This document shows positions 26,115-35,758 of a stretch of 64,000 bases of DNA, piece by piece. Within the stretch, counting starts at the first letter, position 1. Each line of letters opens with the position of its first letter. This DNA is from Parapedobacter tibetensis (GTDB lineage Bacteria; Bacteroidota; Bacteroidia; Sphingobacteriales; Sphingobacteriaceae). Where the stretch lies: positions 62,001 to 126,000 of the forward strand of contig NZ_JAMXBE010000010.1 of NCBI RefSeq assembly GCF_024704835.1, in the 5' to 3' direction. The translations under genes and the position numbers were made by a program. The notes under the pieces were generated by a model. The model worked only from the letters and a program-made list of their open reading frames with translations. It searched no databases and was not told the origin of the DNA.

Positions 26115-27989
26115 ATGAACCCGATGATAAGGTTATTCAAAATATCGTTTGTTCTATTGTTGTTCAACGCTTTTTTGGTGAGCACAAAGCTTCCGAACGG
26201 TTTGTTCACAGCCAAAGAATTAGGCTTGTATTTTGTTGTGTCCATTGCGTCGTTGTGTGCAGCTGCATTGCTTTTCTGGCGGAAGAGTGAGCCGTTCCGC
26301 TTGGGGTTGCTGGATTTTCTGGTATTGGCCTACTTGCTTATTTTACCCGTTGTTCATTTATTGGCATTTAAATTCATTTCCTTTCCGGCTATATTGGTAC
26401 AGACGGCTTATGGGATGGCCTACCTAACCATCCGGACAATGGCCGCCGCACTGAGGCCAGCTGTCCTTGTAAATGCCGTGGCCGAGTGTGTAACTCTGGT
26501 ACTATGCTTCCACTTGGCCACTGCGTTGGCCCAGCATATCGGTATTATGCCTTCGTATTACCCGATGTTCGGGGCCACGGGTATGTTCTTCAACCCCGGT
26601 CCGTTTGCCATCTTCACCGTTGCGTTAATGGCTTGTGTTCTGGTGGCCTGCGGGGTGAATCTAATGGACAAACAATACGCTATCGCCCTGTTTCAGTTGG
26701 TGTTATTTGTCGTGGGCTGTTATTTCGTGGCTCTCTCGCTGTCTCGTTCGGCTTGGATTGGCCTACTGGGAGGAAGCATAGTGCCTTTGACTGCCTATCT
26801 TGCCGTCCGTTTTCAGTGCCGGCTGTACATGTATCGCAAATGGCTGTATGCCGGCGGCGCCATCGTACTGCTGCTGCTCATCCCCTTGGGTTATTGGCTC
26901 TATGGATTGAAAAAAGGCTCGGCTGACGGTAGGTTGCTGGTCTGGCGCACTACGGGCGGCATGGTGGGGGACTACTGGTATTCAGGGGTCGGAGTCGGTA
27001 ATTTCGCCCCTAACTATATCCATTACCAAGCTGCATATCTCCGGTCTTCCGCGCCTGCTTCCGAAGAGTTTGGCCGTTTGGCCGGCGATTCGCGATACGC
27101 GTTCAATGACCTACTCCAAACAGTTGCAGAAACGGGGTTGGTTGGTGGGATATTGCTGCTGTCGATCATCGGGTTGGCAATGTATTCCGCGTGGAAGGTC
27201 TTGCGGAAAGAGAGCTGCCGACGGTGGGTGGTACTGGGGAGTTGCGGTCTTGGGGGAGCAATGATTACAATCCTGGTTGCGGGATTGACAGCTTATCCGC
27301 TACAGATGACATCCATTGCATTGTTATTTTGGATGCTGGTCGTGTTATTGGCGTCTCTGTCGGGAAGAACAGGAAACAACTATTCCATGACCATGCGGTA
27401 TGCGCTGGCCATCCTGCTGATTTTGGGTGCGGCGGTTTATACGTACTATGGCACCAAACGTGTTGGGGCATATTTGGGTTGGTTGCAGGAGAAGACGGAA
27501 AGATCTGCAGGGATTACAGATACTTTGCCCGCAGCCCGCCTGATGCTTTGGGACGATGTGGCTTACCTCTCCCACCGGGCGGACCTACATAGGAAACGGG
27601 GTGACTACCGCAAAGCGGCCAGGTTGTTGGAGCGGGTAGTGCGTTTAAATCCGGCTCCGGCATTCCATTACGTGTTGGGCTCCTGCTACGAGCACTTGGC
27701 CGACACAGGCAAGGCACTGGCTAGTTACCGGCTGGTAGGTACGGCTATACCCAATCTGCTGGGGCCAAAGTATCGGGAGGCCATGTTGTACCACCGGCTG
27801 GGCGATATAGAGACGTTCAGGATAAAGGCCCAGGAGGCACTGATTTTTAAGCCTAAGGTAATGAACGGTGAAGTGGTAGAAATGCAAAGCGAATTGCGAG
27901 GCTTGCTCCGTGGCTTGGATCAAGATTTTCCAATCGTTGATGAAGCTATATTAGGTGAAAAAGGCAAAATGAAAAACGAACTCGAATAA
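26115..27989 (+). CDS. O-antigen ligase-like (Wzy/WaaL) membrane protein with C-terminal TPR
   Basis: A 624-residue protein with about 11-12 hydrophobic segments over residues 1-455. The O-antigen ligase signature region is at about 275-345 (LLVWRTTGGMVGDYWYSGVGVGNFAPNY, then FNDLLQTVAETGLVGGILLL, where many members have HNDYLQ). A TPR-like tail follows (about 480-600: HRADLHRKRGDYRKAARLLERVVRLNP, FHYVLGSCYEHLADTGKALASYRLVG). Family members transfer lipid-linked glycans to lipid A or proteins, or polymerise them. In this protein the His of HNDYLQ is Phe. Decayed copies of the same gene lie at 40379-40516, 40831-41094 and 41230-41390, inside the peptide/propeller region, which suggests this gene belongs functionally with that block rather than with SusCD. 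Confidence 0.82.
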   Translation: MNPMIRLFKISFVLLLFNAFLVSTKLPNGLFTAKELGLYFVVSIASLCAAALLFWRKSEPFRLGLLDFLVLAYLLILPVVHLLAFKFISFPAILVQTAYGMAYLTIRTMAAALRPAVLVNAVAECVTLVLCFHLATALAQHIGIMPSYYPMFGATGMFFNPGPFAIFTVALMACVLVACGVNLMDKQYAIALFQLVLFVVGCYFVALSLSRSAWIGLLGGSIVPLTAYLAVRFQCRLYMYRKWLYAGGAIVLLLLIPLGYWLYGLKKGSADGRLLVWRTTGGMVGDYWYSGVGVGNFAPNYIHYQAAYLRSSAPASEEFGRLAGDSRYAFNDLLQTVAETGLVGGILLLSIIGLAMYSAWKVLRKESCRRWVVLGSCGLGGAMITILVAGLTAYPLQMTSIALLFWMLVVLLASLSGRTGNNYSMTMRYALAILLILGAAVYTYYGTKRVGAYLGWLQEKTERSAGITDTLPAARLMLWDDVAYLSHRADLHRKRGDYRKAARLLERVVRLNPAPAFHYVLGSCYEHLADTGKALASYRLVGTAIPNLLGPKYREAMLYHRLGDIETFRIKAQEALIFKPKVMNGEVVEMQSELRGLLRGLDQDFPIVDEAILGEKGKMKNELE

Positions 27990-28310
27990 CAAATAAAATC
28001 CTATGAATACAAAATTGGGGGACGGGGTTGTCATTGTCAAAATACTAGTGGCGCTGTTGGAACCAGTCCATGCACTGTTTTCGATCAGATGCCGATATTC
28101 GCTTCGTAATATTTATGTATGGATTTACTCACAGAGAATTAAAAAATCAAAATGTCAAAGAGCAGGAAATATCGAACTTCTTCGATTTTAAAAGTTAACG
28201 TATTTGTGCCAATTATAAATCAATGAATTGTTGCTAAATTTATGACGCATTTTCGGTTTGCGAGAACCACATACGTATACCAATTTAGTTAAGAGCGAAA
28301 AACCAATTTT
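27990..28310. other. 321-bp gap before the efflux operon
   Basis: It contains a 62-codon open frame (28003-28191) without recognisable features, which I do not accept as a gene. It also contains CCAATTATAAAT (28209-28220), shared with the leaders at 2893 and 49222. It must carry the promoter of the efflux operon, but no TTTG / TAnnTTTG pair with normal spacing is clear. Confidence 0.5.
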
Positions 28311-29405
28311 ATGACAAAACACATCCAACGGTTTCCCTTGCATTGCTTGATAGCATTGGCACTCGCGGCCTGCAACCCCAGTGGTGCAAACGACGGGAGC
28401 AACAGCGAACAACCACCCGGAAACACCCCGACGTCGGAATCCACCACCGAAGTCGGGGTGTTCGTTTTGGAAACTGGCACATTTCACCAGGAACTGCTAG
28501 CAAACGGCAAACTGGGGTCAACCCGCAAGGCCGACCTGAAATTCCGTACGGACGGCACCATTGAGAACATCCATATAGCCGAGGGAAATCGGGTGCAGGC
28601 GGGCCAATTGCTGGCCACGCTCAACGACGAGGCACAGCGGCTGGCACGGCAACAGGCCGAACTTCGGCACCGGAAGGCCGTACTCGATTACGAAGACCAG
28701 TTGCTACGGCTGGGTTACCGGGCCGCAGACACGGCCAAGCTCGACGAACGGGTCAAGCGCATCGCCCGTCTGCGCAGTGGGCTGAGCGACGCCGGGCTCG
28801 AACTGGACAAAGCGGAAAAGGAACTCGGGCATACCCGCCTCCATGCCCCGTTTGCCGGCAAGGTGGCCAACGTGAAGGCCAGGGCGCACAACACCGCATC
28901 CTCGTTCGACTACGTATGTACGCTCGTGGACGACCGCGAGCTCCATGTGGAATTCGCCGTGCTGGAGCAGGAACTCGGTTTTATAAGGGCAAGCAAATCG
29001 GTAAGCATAACACCGTTCAGCGATAGCGACACCCGGTACAGCGGCACGGTCACGGGCATCAACCCACAGGTCGACAAGGCGGGGATGGTATCGGTGAAGG
29101 CGCTCGTCAGGAACAATGGCGATGGGCTGATCGACGGCATGGGGGTAAGCGTGACCATCTCACGCGAAATCGACGACCAGCTCACCGTGCGCAAGGAAGC
29201 CGTATTGGACCGCCAGGGGCGCAAGGTGGTCTTCACCGCCACGGAGGGGGGCACGGCGTACTGGAATTACGTCGAGATCGGCCACGAGAACAGCACCCAC
29301 TATACCATAAAAAGCGGCCTGGAGCCGGGGGACCGCGTCATCCACATGGGCAATTTCAACCTTGCCCACGATAAGCACATCACCGTACAGGAAGGAAGCA
29401 AGTAG
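28311..29405 (+). CDS. RND efflux periplasmic adaptor (membrane fusion protein), lipoprotein
   Basis: A 364-residue lipoprotein (LAAC, Cys21). Domain order is typical of AcrA/HlyD-type adaptors: first barrel-sandwich half (ADLKFRTDGTIENIHIAEGNRVQAGQLLATL, about 78-108), a short coiled-coil hairpin (about 110-165, RLARQQAELRHRKAVLDYEDQ), second half (LGHTRLHAPFAGKVANVKARAHN), a beta-barrel domain (LHVEFAVLEQELGFIRA) and a C-terminal membrane-proximal domain (DQLTVRKEAVLDRQGRKVVFTATEGG). It links an inner membrane RND pump to TolC. Genes for two RND permeases and a TolC follow in order, so the set is a complete tripartite system. Confidence 0.92.
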   Translation: MTKHIQRFPLHCLIALALAACNPSGANDGSNSEQPPGNTPTSESTTEVGVFVLETGTFHQELLANGKLGSTRKADLKFRTDGTIENIHIAEGNRVQAGQLLATLNDEAQRLARQQAELRHRKAVLDYEDQLLRLGYRAADTAKLDERVKRIARLRSGLSDAGLELDKAEKELGHTRLHAPFAGKVANVKARAHNTASSFDYVCTLVDDRELHVEFAVLEQELGFIRASKSVSITPFSDSDTRYSGTVTGINPQVDKAGMVSVKALVRNNGDGLIDGMGVSVTISREIDDQLTVRKEAVLDRQGRKVVFTATEGGTAYWNYVEIGHENSTHYTIKSGLEPGDRVIHMGNFNLAHDKHITVQEGSK

Positions 29406-29413
29406 TATCGGAT

Positions 29414-32400
29414 ATGGACAAGCATAAAACCCGAACCTTCCCTTCCTTCAGCATCCTCACCGTATCCCTGATGCTGGGCCTCGTGGGGCTGGCGCTCATC
29501 CCCATGCTGTCCATCCAACTGGTGCCCAGCCGGAGCCATGCCTCCGTCACGGTGAATTCATCCATGGGCGATGCCCCGCCGCAGGTGACCGACCTGGAAC
29601 TCACAGGCCCCATCGAACGGACCCTTTCGGGCCTCAGGGGCGTACGCCGTGTCCGTTCGACCTCGGGGCAGGGAACTTCAAGCGTACAGGTAGACCTGGA
29701 TAAGTGGACCGACCCGGCGATGTTCCGTTTCGAGGCGGCCACGGTTTTGCGGCAGCTCTATCCGCGCCTTCCCCCCACGGCCTCCTATCCCACCGTATAC
29801 CTGAACCGCCCGGCGGAAAGCAATACATTCGGTAGCGACATCATCGGTTATACGCTAAATGGCCCTGGCACGGTCAATGACGTGGCCCGTGTGGCCGAGC
29901 GTACCATACGGCCGGCACTGGCCGAAATCCATGGCATCCATACGGCAGGCATCACCGGTGCACGGCCCAACCGCATGGCTATTGACGTGGACCTTTCCCG
30001 GCTCCAGCAAATGGGGGTAACACTGAACGACTTCCAAAACCAACTACGCGAAGGGTTCGCCGCCAAAGGCCTCGGGGTGATACGGTCCGGAGAGGTAAAA
30101 ACGGACTTGGCCATCGAACGCTGCATCGCAAGCGTATATGACCTGCGGGCATTCCCCGTCAGGGGCGGGGATGGCCGGGTGTTTTACCTGCGTGACGCAG
30201 CCACGGTGGTTGCTGAGGAAATGACTCCCGTATCGCACTACCGGATCAACGGGGAAGAACTGGTGTACATCAACATTGCGCCGGAAGCACATATCAACAA
30301 CATTGCGCTGGCCGGGCGGGTAAAGGCACGCATGCTGGAAATCGATGGCCAGCTCGCCCGCGAGGGCTATCGGTTGGATATAGCCTACGACAATACCGAA
30401 TATATCCGGGAAGAGCTCGGGAAAATTTATTTCCGGACAATCCTGTCGGTAGCCATCCTGCTCCTATTCGTGCTGCTCATCACACGCAAGCCCCGGTACC
30501 TCCTCATTGTCATCCTCTCGTTAGCCGTGAACGTATCGGTATCACTCATCTTCTACTACCTGTTCCGGCTGGAGATCCATCTCTATTCCCTTGCTGGGAT
30601 CACGATATCGCTGGGCTTGGTCATCGACAATGTTATCGTCATCGTGGAGGACATCCGCCACACGGGTCGAAACCGGATATTTGCGGCCATCTTGGCGTCC
30701 ACGCTCACGGCGCTTGGAGCGTTGAGCGTGATTTTCCTGTTAGAGGAAAACGCACGGATCAACCTGCTTGACTTCGCCACGGCCATCATCATAAACCTGC
30801 TGGTGTCGCTGCCCGTGGCTTACTTGTTCATCCCGGCACTGTTGGAACGGCTACCCATCACCATCCGCCGGACCCGGATTCTGTACAGGCGTAAACGCCT
30901 GCTCGTAGGTTTTAGCCAGCTGTATCGGCGACAACTTGCTTTTATGCTGCGTTTCCGCTGGATGCTACTGCTTATTTTCCTGCTATGCTTCGGCCTTCCC
31001 CTGTTCATGCTCCCCGATAAGGTGGAGGGGGATACGCCATGGGCCAAAGCCTACAATGCGGTCTTTGGAAGTGATTTTTATAACCGTACGCTGCGCGAGA
31101 AGGTCAATAAATACGCAGGGGGTGTCCTATACCTGTATGTCAACAGCCGGACGCAACGGAACCAGGGTAGTGCCGATGAAGAACGGGTAAGGCTCAACGT
31201 CCAGATCAGCATGCCGAATGGAGCCACGTTGGAACAGATGGATGCTGTCACGAGGGAGTTCGAGGACTTTCTTGGGGGGTTTGATAGGGAGCTGGACGTG
31301 TTTACCGCCCGTGTTGCCAACGAAAACCGTGCCTACATCAGTATCAGCTTCAATCGGGGCTTCGAGGGGAGTTTCCCCCACAGGCTGAAGCACCTGCTGG
31401 AAAGCCGGTCCATCCTGTCCGGCGCCGCGGACTTCGGGGTGTATGGTGTGGGGAGGGGGTTCAACAACGCCATAAACCTGGATGATTTCGATTCAACCAT
31501 CGCACTGAAGGGATATAATTATGACCAATTGCAGGCTATCGGGATGTGGGTGCGCGACACGCTGCTGCGCAATCCTAGGGTACAGGATGTGCTCATCACC
31601 ACGCAAAACCGCTGGCAGCAACGACGATATGAGGAGTTCGTGGTGGGCATCACTCGGCCGGAACACTTGGTGGCGTACCGCATAGGGCGAAGGGATATGG
31701 GCAGCGCCCTGCAACGGATGGATGGACGCCCCGTCCGGGTAGGTGCTGTTGAAACGGATCCGGGTGTTTTCTCGCAGGTGGACGTCCGTGCGCATGCCGG
31801 CGACATGCCGCCCGTTTGGAAGGCCATGCACCACCCCATGGAGGTCGACGATTCCACCATGCTGCGCATGAAGGACGTTGCCGTCATCGAAAAGGTGCGC
31901 GTAGGCCACCATATCGTCCGTGAAAATCAGGAGTACCTGCTCAATGTGCACTACCGCTTCATCGGCACTTACCAATTGAACCGGGTCGTGCAGAAGCGGG
32001 TGGTGGGTAGCATTACCGATATCCTACCCTATGGGTACAGGGTTGAAGTGTCCGGCTCGGGCGGATGGTGGGGCGACAAAGACGATTATACTTACCTATG
32101 GCTCATCGGCTTGGTAATGCTCATCATCTATATGGTCTGCGCGATCCTGCTAGAATCTTTGCGGCAGCCGTTTGCGGTGTTGCTCATGATCCCGTTTTCA
32201 TTCATGGGGGTGTTCCTGGCTTTCCATTTCCTGGGCCTGCGGTTTGACCAAGGGGGGTACGCCTCCCTGCTCATGTTGAGTGGGTTGGTCACCAATTCCG
32301 CATTGTACATCATCAATGACTTGAATTACTTGTCGCATAGGCATGGGGTGCCTACCACGCCTTCACAAAGGCGGAAGGTTTTCATACAGGCATTCAACGC

Positions 32401-32641
32401 CAAGGCCATGCCCATCCTGATTACGACGTTGTCCGCCATACTCAGCCTGTTGCCATTCATGATCAGCGGCGAGGAAAAGGGGTTTTGGTTCACCCTGTCA
32501 GCAGGGACGATCGGCGGCTTGCTTTTCTCTCTATTGGGGGCTTTCCTGCTGCTACCGCTTTGCTTGTTGGGGAGGGGACGGCCAGGTATGGGACACCGCA
32601 TAATAAACCCCGGGCGTAGGGATAGACGAACCAGCAAATGA
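29414..32641 (+). CDS. RND-family efflux permease subunit 1
   Basis: A 1075-residue inner membrane protein of full RND length. Visible features are the N-terminal transmembrane helix, porter domain segments (LELTGPIERTLSGLRGVRRVRSTSGQGTSSVQVDL), the TM4 motif GLVIDNVIVIVEDI with one of the proton-relay acidic residues, and the second half repeat ending GLVTNSALYIINDL. TM4 has DN rather than the DD of AcrB, as in many Bacteroidota members. It is 8 bp after the adaptor and 24 bp before a second permease of the same family. The two could form a mixed trimer like MdtBC or act as separate pumps. No substrate is evident. Confidence 0.92.
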   Translation: MDKHKTRTFPSFSILTVSLMLGLVGLALIPMLSIQLVPSRSHASVTVNSSMGDAPPQVTDLELTGPIERTLSGLRGVRRVRSTSGQGTSSVQVDLDKWTDPAMFRFEAATVLRQLYPRLPPTASYPTVYLNRPAESNTFGSDIIGYTLNGPGTVNDVARVAERTIRPALAEIHGIHTAGITGARPNRMAIDVDLSRLQQMGVTLNDFQNQLREGFAAKGLGVIRSGEVKTDLAIERCIASVYDLRAFPVRGGDGRVFYLRDAATVVAEEMTPVSHYRINGEELVYINIAPEAHINNIALAGRVKARMLEIDGQLAREGYRLDIAYDNTEYIREELGKIYFRTILSVAILLLFVLLITRKPRYLLIVILSLAVNVSVSLIFYYLFRLEIHLYSLAGITISLGLVIDNVIVIVEDIRHTGRNRIFAAILASTLTALGALSVIFLLEENARINLLDFATAIIINLLVSLPVAYLFIPALLERLPITIRRTRILYRRKRLLVGFSQLYRRQLAFMLRFRWMLLLIFLLCFGLPLFMLPDKVEGDTPWAKAYNAVFGSDFYNRTLREKVNKYAGGVLYLYVNSRTQRNQGSADEERVRLNVQISMPNGATLEQMDAVTREFEDFLGGFDRELDVFTARVANENRAYISISFNRGFEGSFPHRLKHLLESRSILSGAADFGVYGVGRGFNNAINLDDFDSTIALKGYNYDQLQAIGMWVRDTLLRNPRVQDVLITTQNRWQQRRYEEFVVGITRPEHLVAYRIGRRDMGSALQRMDGRPVRVGAVETDPGVFSQVDVRAHAGDMPPVWKAMHHPMEVDDSTMLRMKDVAVIEKVRVGHHIVRENQEYLLNVHYRFIGTYQLNRVVQKRVVGSITDILPYGYRVEVSGSGGWWGDKDDYTYLWLIGLVMLIIYMVCAILLESLRQPFAVLLMIPFSFMGVFLAFHFLGLRFDQGGYASLLMLSGLVTNSALYIINDLNYLSHRHGVPTTPSQRRKVFIQAFNAKAMPILITTLSAILSLLPFMISGEEKGFWFTLSAGTIGGLLFSLLGAFLLLPLCLLGRGRPGMGHRIINPGRRDRRTSK

Positions 32642-32665
32642 ACAAACGAGCAAACAAATAAGCAA

Positions 32666-35600
32666 ATGATCCGATTTTTAGTCCATAGACCCATTGCTGT
32701 ACTGGTGAGTTTCGTTGCCCTGCTATTGCTTGGAACTACAGCTTATACGTTCCTGCCCACCTCGCTCCTGCCGGATTCGGACATCCCCCAAGTGTCCGTC
32801 CGTCTTATGGGCGAGCACCTTTCGACGGAGGAGGTGGAGGAACAAATGGCCACCCCTATCCGCAATGCCCTGCTGCAATTGCAAGGGCTCCAGCGAATCG
32901 AGAGCCGTTCCTCCGAGGGAGGGGCGAACATACATATCCGGTTTGAGCCCGGTTCGGACATCAGCCTACGGTTCATCGAGGTGAACGAAAAGGTGGACAT
33001 GGCCATGAACAGCCTTCCCAGGGAGGCGCAGCGTCCGTTGGTTACCAAGACGGGGGTGGATGACATACCCGTGTTCCAGCTCGATATCTCGCCGAAGGAT
33101 TCCATGACAACCCCGGAGAGGCTGGTCGAGGTCAGCACGTTCGTGCGTGAGACCATCCGCAGGCGCATCGAGCAGTTGCCCGAGGTGGCCATGGTGGATG
33201 CCACGGGCCTGATGCAGCCTCAGATACGCATTGAACCCAGGGATGGCTACCTGGAGTCCCTTGGGTTGGACGCACAGGTCTTGCTGCAGGCATTCCGGGA
33301 GAACCGGATCAGCTTGGGCAATATCCAGGTGAAGGACGGCCATTACCGGTATTTTCTCCGGTTTTCGGCGGACATCCAGTCGCTGGAAAGGCTGGCGGCT
33401 ACACCGATCAACATCAATGGTCGAGTATTCCGATTGGGCGACCTGGCCACGGCCTCGCTCACCCACGCCGAGGAAACCGGGGCATTCTACAGCAACGGGA
33501 AGCGTGCGATCAACCTGTCGGTCATCAAGCAGCCATCCGCCCGCATGGAAGACCTCCAACGGCATTTTTACGGGCTTTTGGACCGTATGCGGCGCGATTA
33601 CCCCGACCTGGTGTTCGAGCTGGCGCAGGATCAGACAATGCTGCTCGATTACGCCATCGGCAATCTCCGCCAGGACCTATGGATCGGGGGCATTCTGGCG
33701 GCCCTATTGATGCTGGTTTTCATCCGGCGGATAAAACCGGCCGTGCTCATCGGCATCACCATGCCCATGTCGCTGCTTATCAGCCAGCTTGGCTTTTACT
33801 TGCTCGGCATTTCCATCAATATTGTTTCGTTGGGGGGACTCATCCTTGGGCTTGGCATGATCGTAGATAATTCCATCGTGGTCATCGATAATATCAAGCG
33901 ATACCGGGACAGCGGGCTGGGGGTGGCCGAGGCGGCCATCCAGGGTACCGACGAAGTCATCCGGCCATTGATTACCTCGGTGCTGACCAACTGTGCCGTG
34001 TTCATCCCCTTGATCTTCATGAGCGGTCTGGCCGGAGCCATCTTCTTCGACCAGGCACTCTCGGTGACCGTGGGCGTAGTGGCCTCGCTCATCGTATCCA
34101 TATTACTACTGCCCCCGTTGTACAGCTTGGTCTATTTGGGTGGGGATAAGAAAGGCCGTAGGGAATTCGAGATCAGGGCGTATGTCAATGTCACGGCTTG
34201 GTATGAACGGGGATTGGGAATGGCTTTCCACCGCCCCGTCGCGACGTTCCTCATGGTAGCGGCCCTGCTTGCCGGTGGTGTGGGACTCTATACCATGCTG
34301 GACAAGACCCGCCTGCCGGAAACCACCCGCAGTGACTTCGAGGTATCCATAGACTGGAACGAGCCGATAGGCGTGGCCGAAAACTGGGACAGGGTGAAGC
34401 GGTTGCTCAATGGCATGGCGGATGGGATTGGTACGTCCGGCGCCTGGGTCGGCGAGCAGCAATACCTGCTTGACCGGGGGAATGACCGAGGCCAGACCCA
34501 GACCGGAATTTATATCCAATCATCGGCCGGGACGGATACGGACACCCTGCAACGGCATCTCCATGCGCTACAAGATTCTCTTTTCCCCACGGCCGTCATG
34601 GACATCATCCCAGCGAGGAATGCCTTTGAAGAAGTGTTCGCCGACCGCATAGCCCCCTTGCGGCTGCAGGTCGCGACCAAGGACAGCCGGAAGATGCCCC
34701 CGCCGGAAGAGACGCTCCGTCTGCTGGATACCCTGTGGGAGGCATTGCCGGATGCGCGGATCGACCCGGCCGCACTACATGGCAAGGTGCTTATACACAT
34801 CGACCCAGTGAAGGCCGCACGCTATGGCATCGGCCTCGGTGAAGTGACGGCAAGGATCGAGTCGGCATTCAGGCCCACTTTCGTCGACCATTACCAGGGC
34901 GGGCAGGAGCAGGTGCCCATCGTGCTGGTACCGGCTTCTCATCCGGACATCGGTGCCGTACTCGCTCATTCCTTTATCCGTAAACCCGACGGTTTCGAAG
35001 TGCCGCTGTCGGCGTTGGTGGAAACCCGGCACACGGACAGTTACCGGTATATCACGGCCGGCACGCAGGGACGATACTATCCGGTGGACATCCATACGGC
35101 CTGGGCAGGGAGCGACCTGGCGACCATCCGTGACCACATGGACAGGAACTTTCCAGAGCTGGAAGCCACCTATACCGGAGCCTATTTTGATAACCGCGCG
35201 CTCATCGGGGAGCTATCGCTGATCCTGCTCGTATCGGTACTGTTGCTGTATTTTATCCTGGCGGCGCAGTTTGAATCGCTGGTGCAACCGCTCTTCATTC
35301 TGGCCGAGCTGCCCGTGGCGATATCGGGTGCGCTACTGTTCCTGTACCTGGCTGGCAACGGGATCAACCTCATGTCGCTAATCGGCATCGTGGTCATGTC
35401 AGGCCTGATCATCAACGATTCCATCCTGAAGCTGGATGCGATCAACCGGTTGCGGAGGCAGGGGATGCCATTGAAGGAGGCGATTTACGAGGGCGGGCAT
35501 ATGCGGCTGAAACCCATCTTGATGATCACGCTCACCAGCATCGGCGCACTGGCGCCCACGTTGTTCATGCATGACCTGGGGTCGGAACTGCAACAGTCGC

Positions 35601-35725
35601 TGGCCCTTGCGCTCATCGGCGGGATGGTGGTGGGGCTATTGGTCAGCCTGTTTTTCGTGCCGCTGCTGTATTGGATGGTGTATAGGAAGTCGGGAAGTCG
35701 GGAAACCGGAAAGTTAGGTTCATAA
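32666..35725 (+). CDS. RND-family efflux permease subunit 2
   Basis: A 1019-residue RND permease (MIRFLVHRPIAVLVSFVALLLLGTTAYTFLPTSLLPDSDIPQVSVR) with the porter segment EEVEEQMATPIRNALLQLQGLQRIESRSSEGGANIHIRF. TM4 carries GLGMIVDNSIVVIDNI. TM10-12 has VVMSGLIINDSILKLDAINRLR...LKPILMITLTSIGALAPTL. It resembles the HAE-type pumps more closely than the permease before it, which has diverged in the same positions. It lies between permease 1 and TolC and is co-transcribed. Confidence 0.92.
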   Translation: MIRFLVHRPIAVLVSFVALLLLGTTAYTFLPTSLLPDSDIPQVSVRLMGEHLSTEEVEEQMATPIRNALLQLQGLQRIESRSSEGGANIHIRFEPGSDISLRFIEVNEKVDMAMNSLPREAQRPLVTKTGVDDIPVFQLDISPKDSMTTPERLVEVSTFVRETIRRRIEQLPEVAMVDATGLMQPQIRIEPRDGYLESLGLDAQVLLQAFRENRISLGNIQVKDGHYRYFLRFSADIQSLERLAATPININGRVFRLGDLATASLTHAEETGAFYSNGKRAINLSVIKQPSARMEDLQRHFYGLLDRMRRDYPDLVFELAQDQTMLLDYAIGNLRQDLWIGGILAALLMLVFIRRIKPAVLIGITMPMSLLISQLGFYLLGISINIVSLGGLILGLGMIVDNSIVVIDNIKRYRDSGLGVAEAAIQGTDEVIRPLITSVLTNCAVFIPLIFMSGLAGAIFFDQALSVTVGVVASLIVSILLLPPLYSLVYLGGDKKGRREFEIRAYVNVTAWYERGLGMAFHRPVATFLMVAALLAGGVGLYTMLDKTRLPETTRSDFEVSIDWNEPIGVAENWDRVKRLLNGMADGIGTSGAWVGEQQYLLDRGNDRGQTQTGIYIQSSAGTDTDTLQRHLHALQDSLFPTAVMDIIPARNAFEEVFADRIAPLRLQVATKDSRKMPPPEETLRLLDTLWEALPDARIDPAALHGKVLIHIDPVKAARYGIGLGEVTARIESAFRPTFVDHYQGGQEQVPIVLVPASHPDIGAVLAHSFIRKPDGFEVPLSALVETRHTDSYRYITAGTQGRYYPVDIHTAWAGSDLATIRDHMDRNFPELEATYTGAYFDNRALIGELSLILLVSVLLLYFILAAQFESLVQPLFILAELPVAISGALLFLYLAGNGINLMSLIGIVVMSGLIINDSILKLDAINRLRRQGMPLKEAIYEGGHMRLKPILMITLTSIGALAPTLFMHDLGSELQQSLALALIGGMVVGLLVSLFFVPLLYWMVYRKSGSRETGKLGS

Positions 35726-35758
35726 AATGGAAAAAAGTCATAAACGAAAAAAAAGGGC

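Noticed and set aside
28003-28191. A 62-codon open frame between the O-antigen ligase and the efflux operon
   Set aside because: No signal, domain, repeat or neighbour logic supports it; composition is mixed and no homolog-like pattern is visible. Left as part of the gap description.
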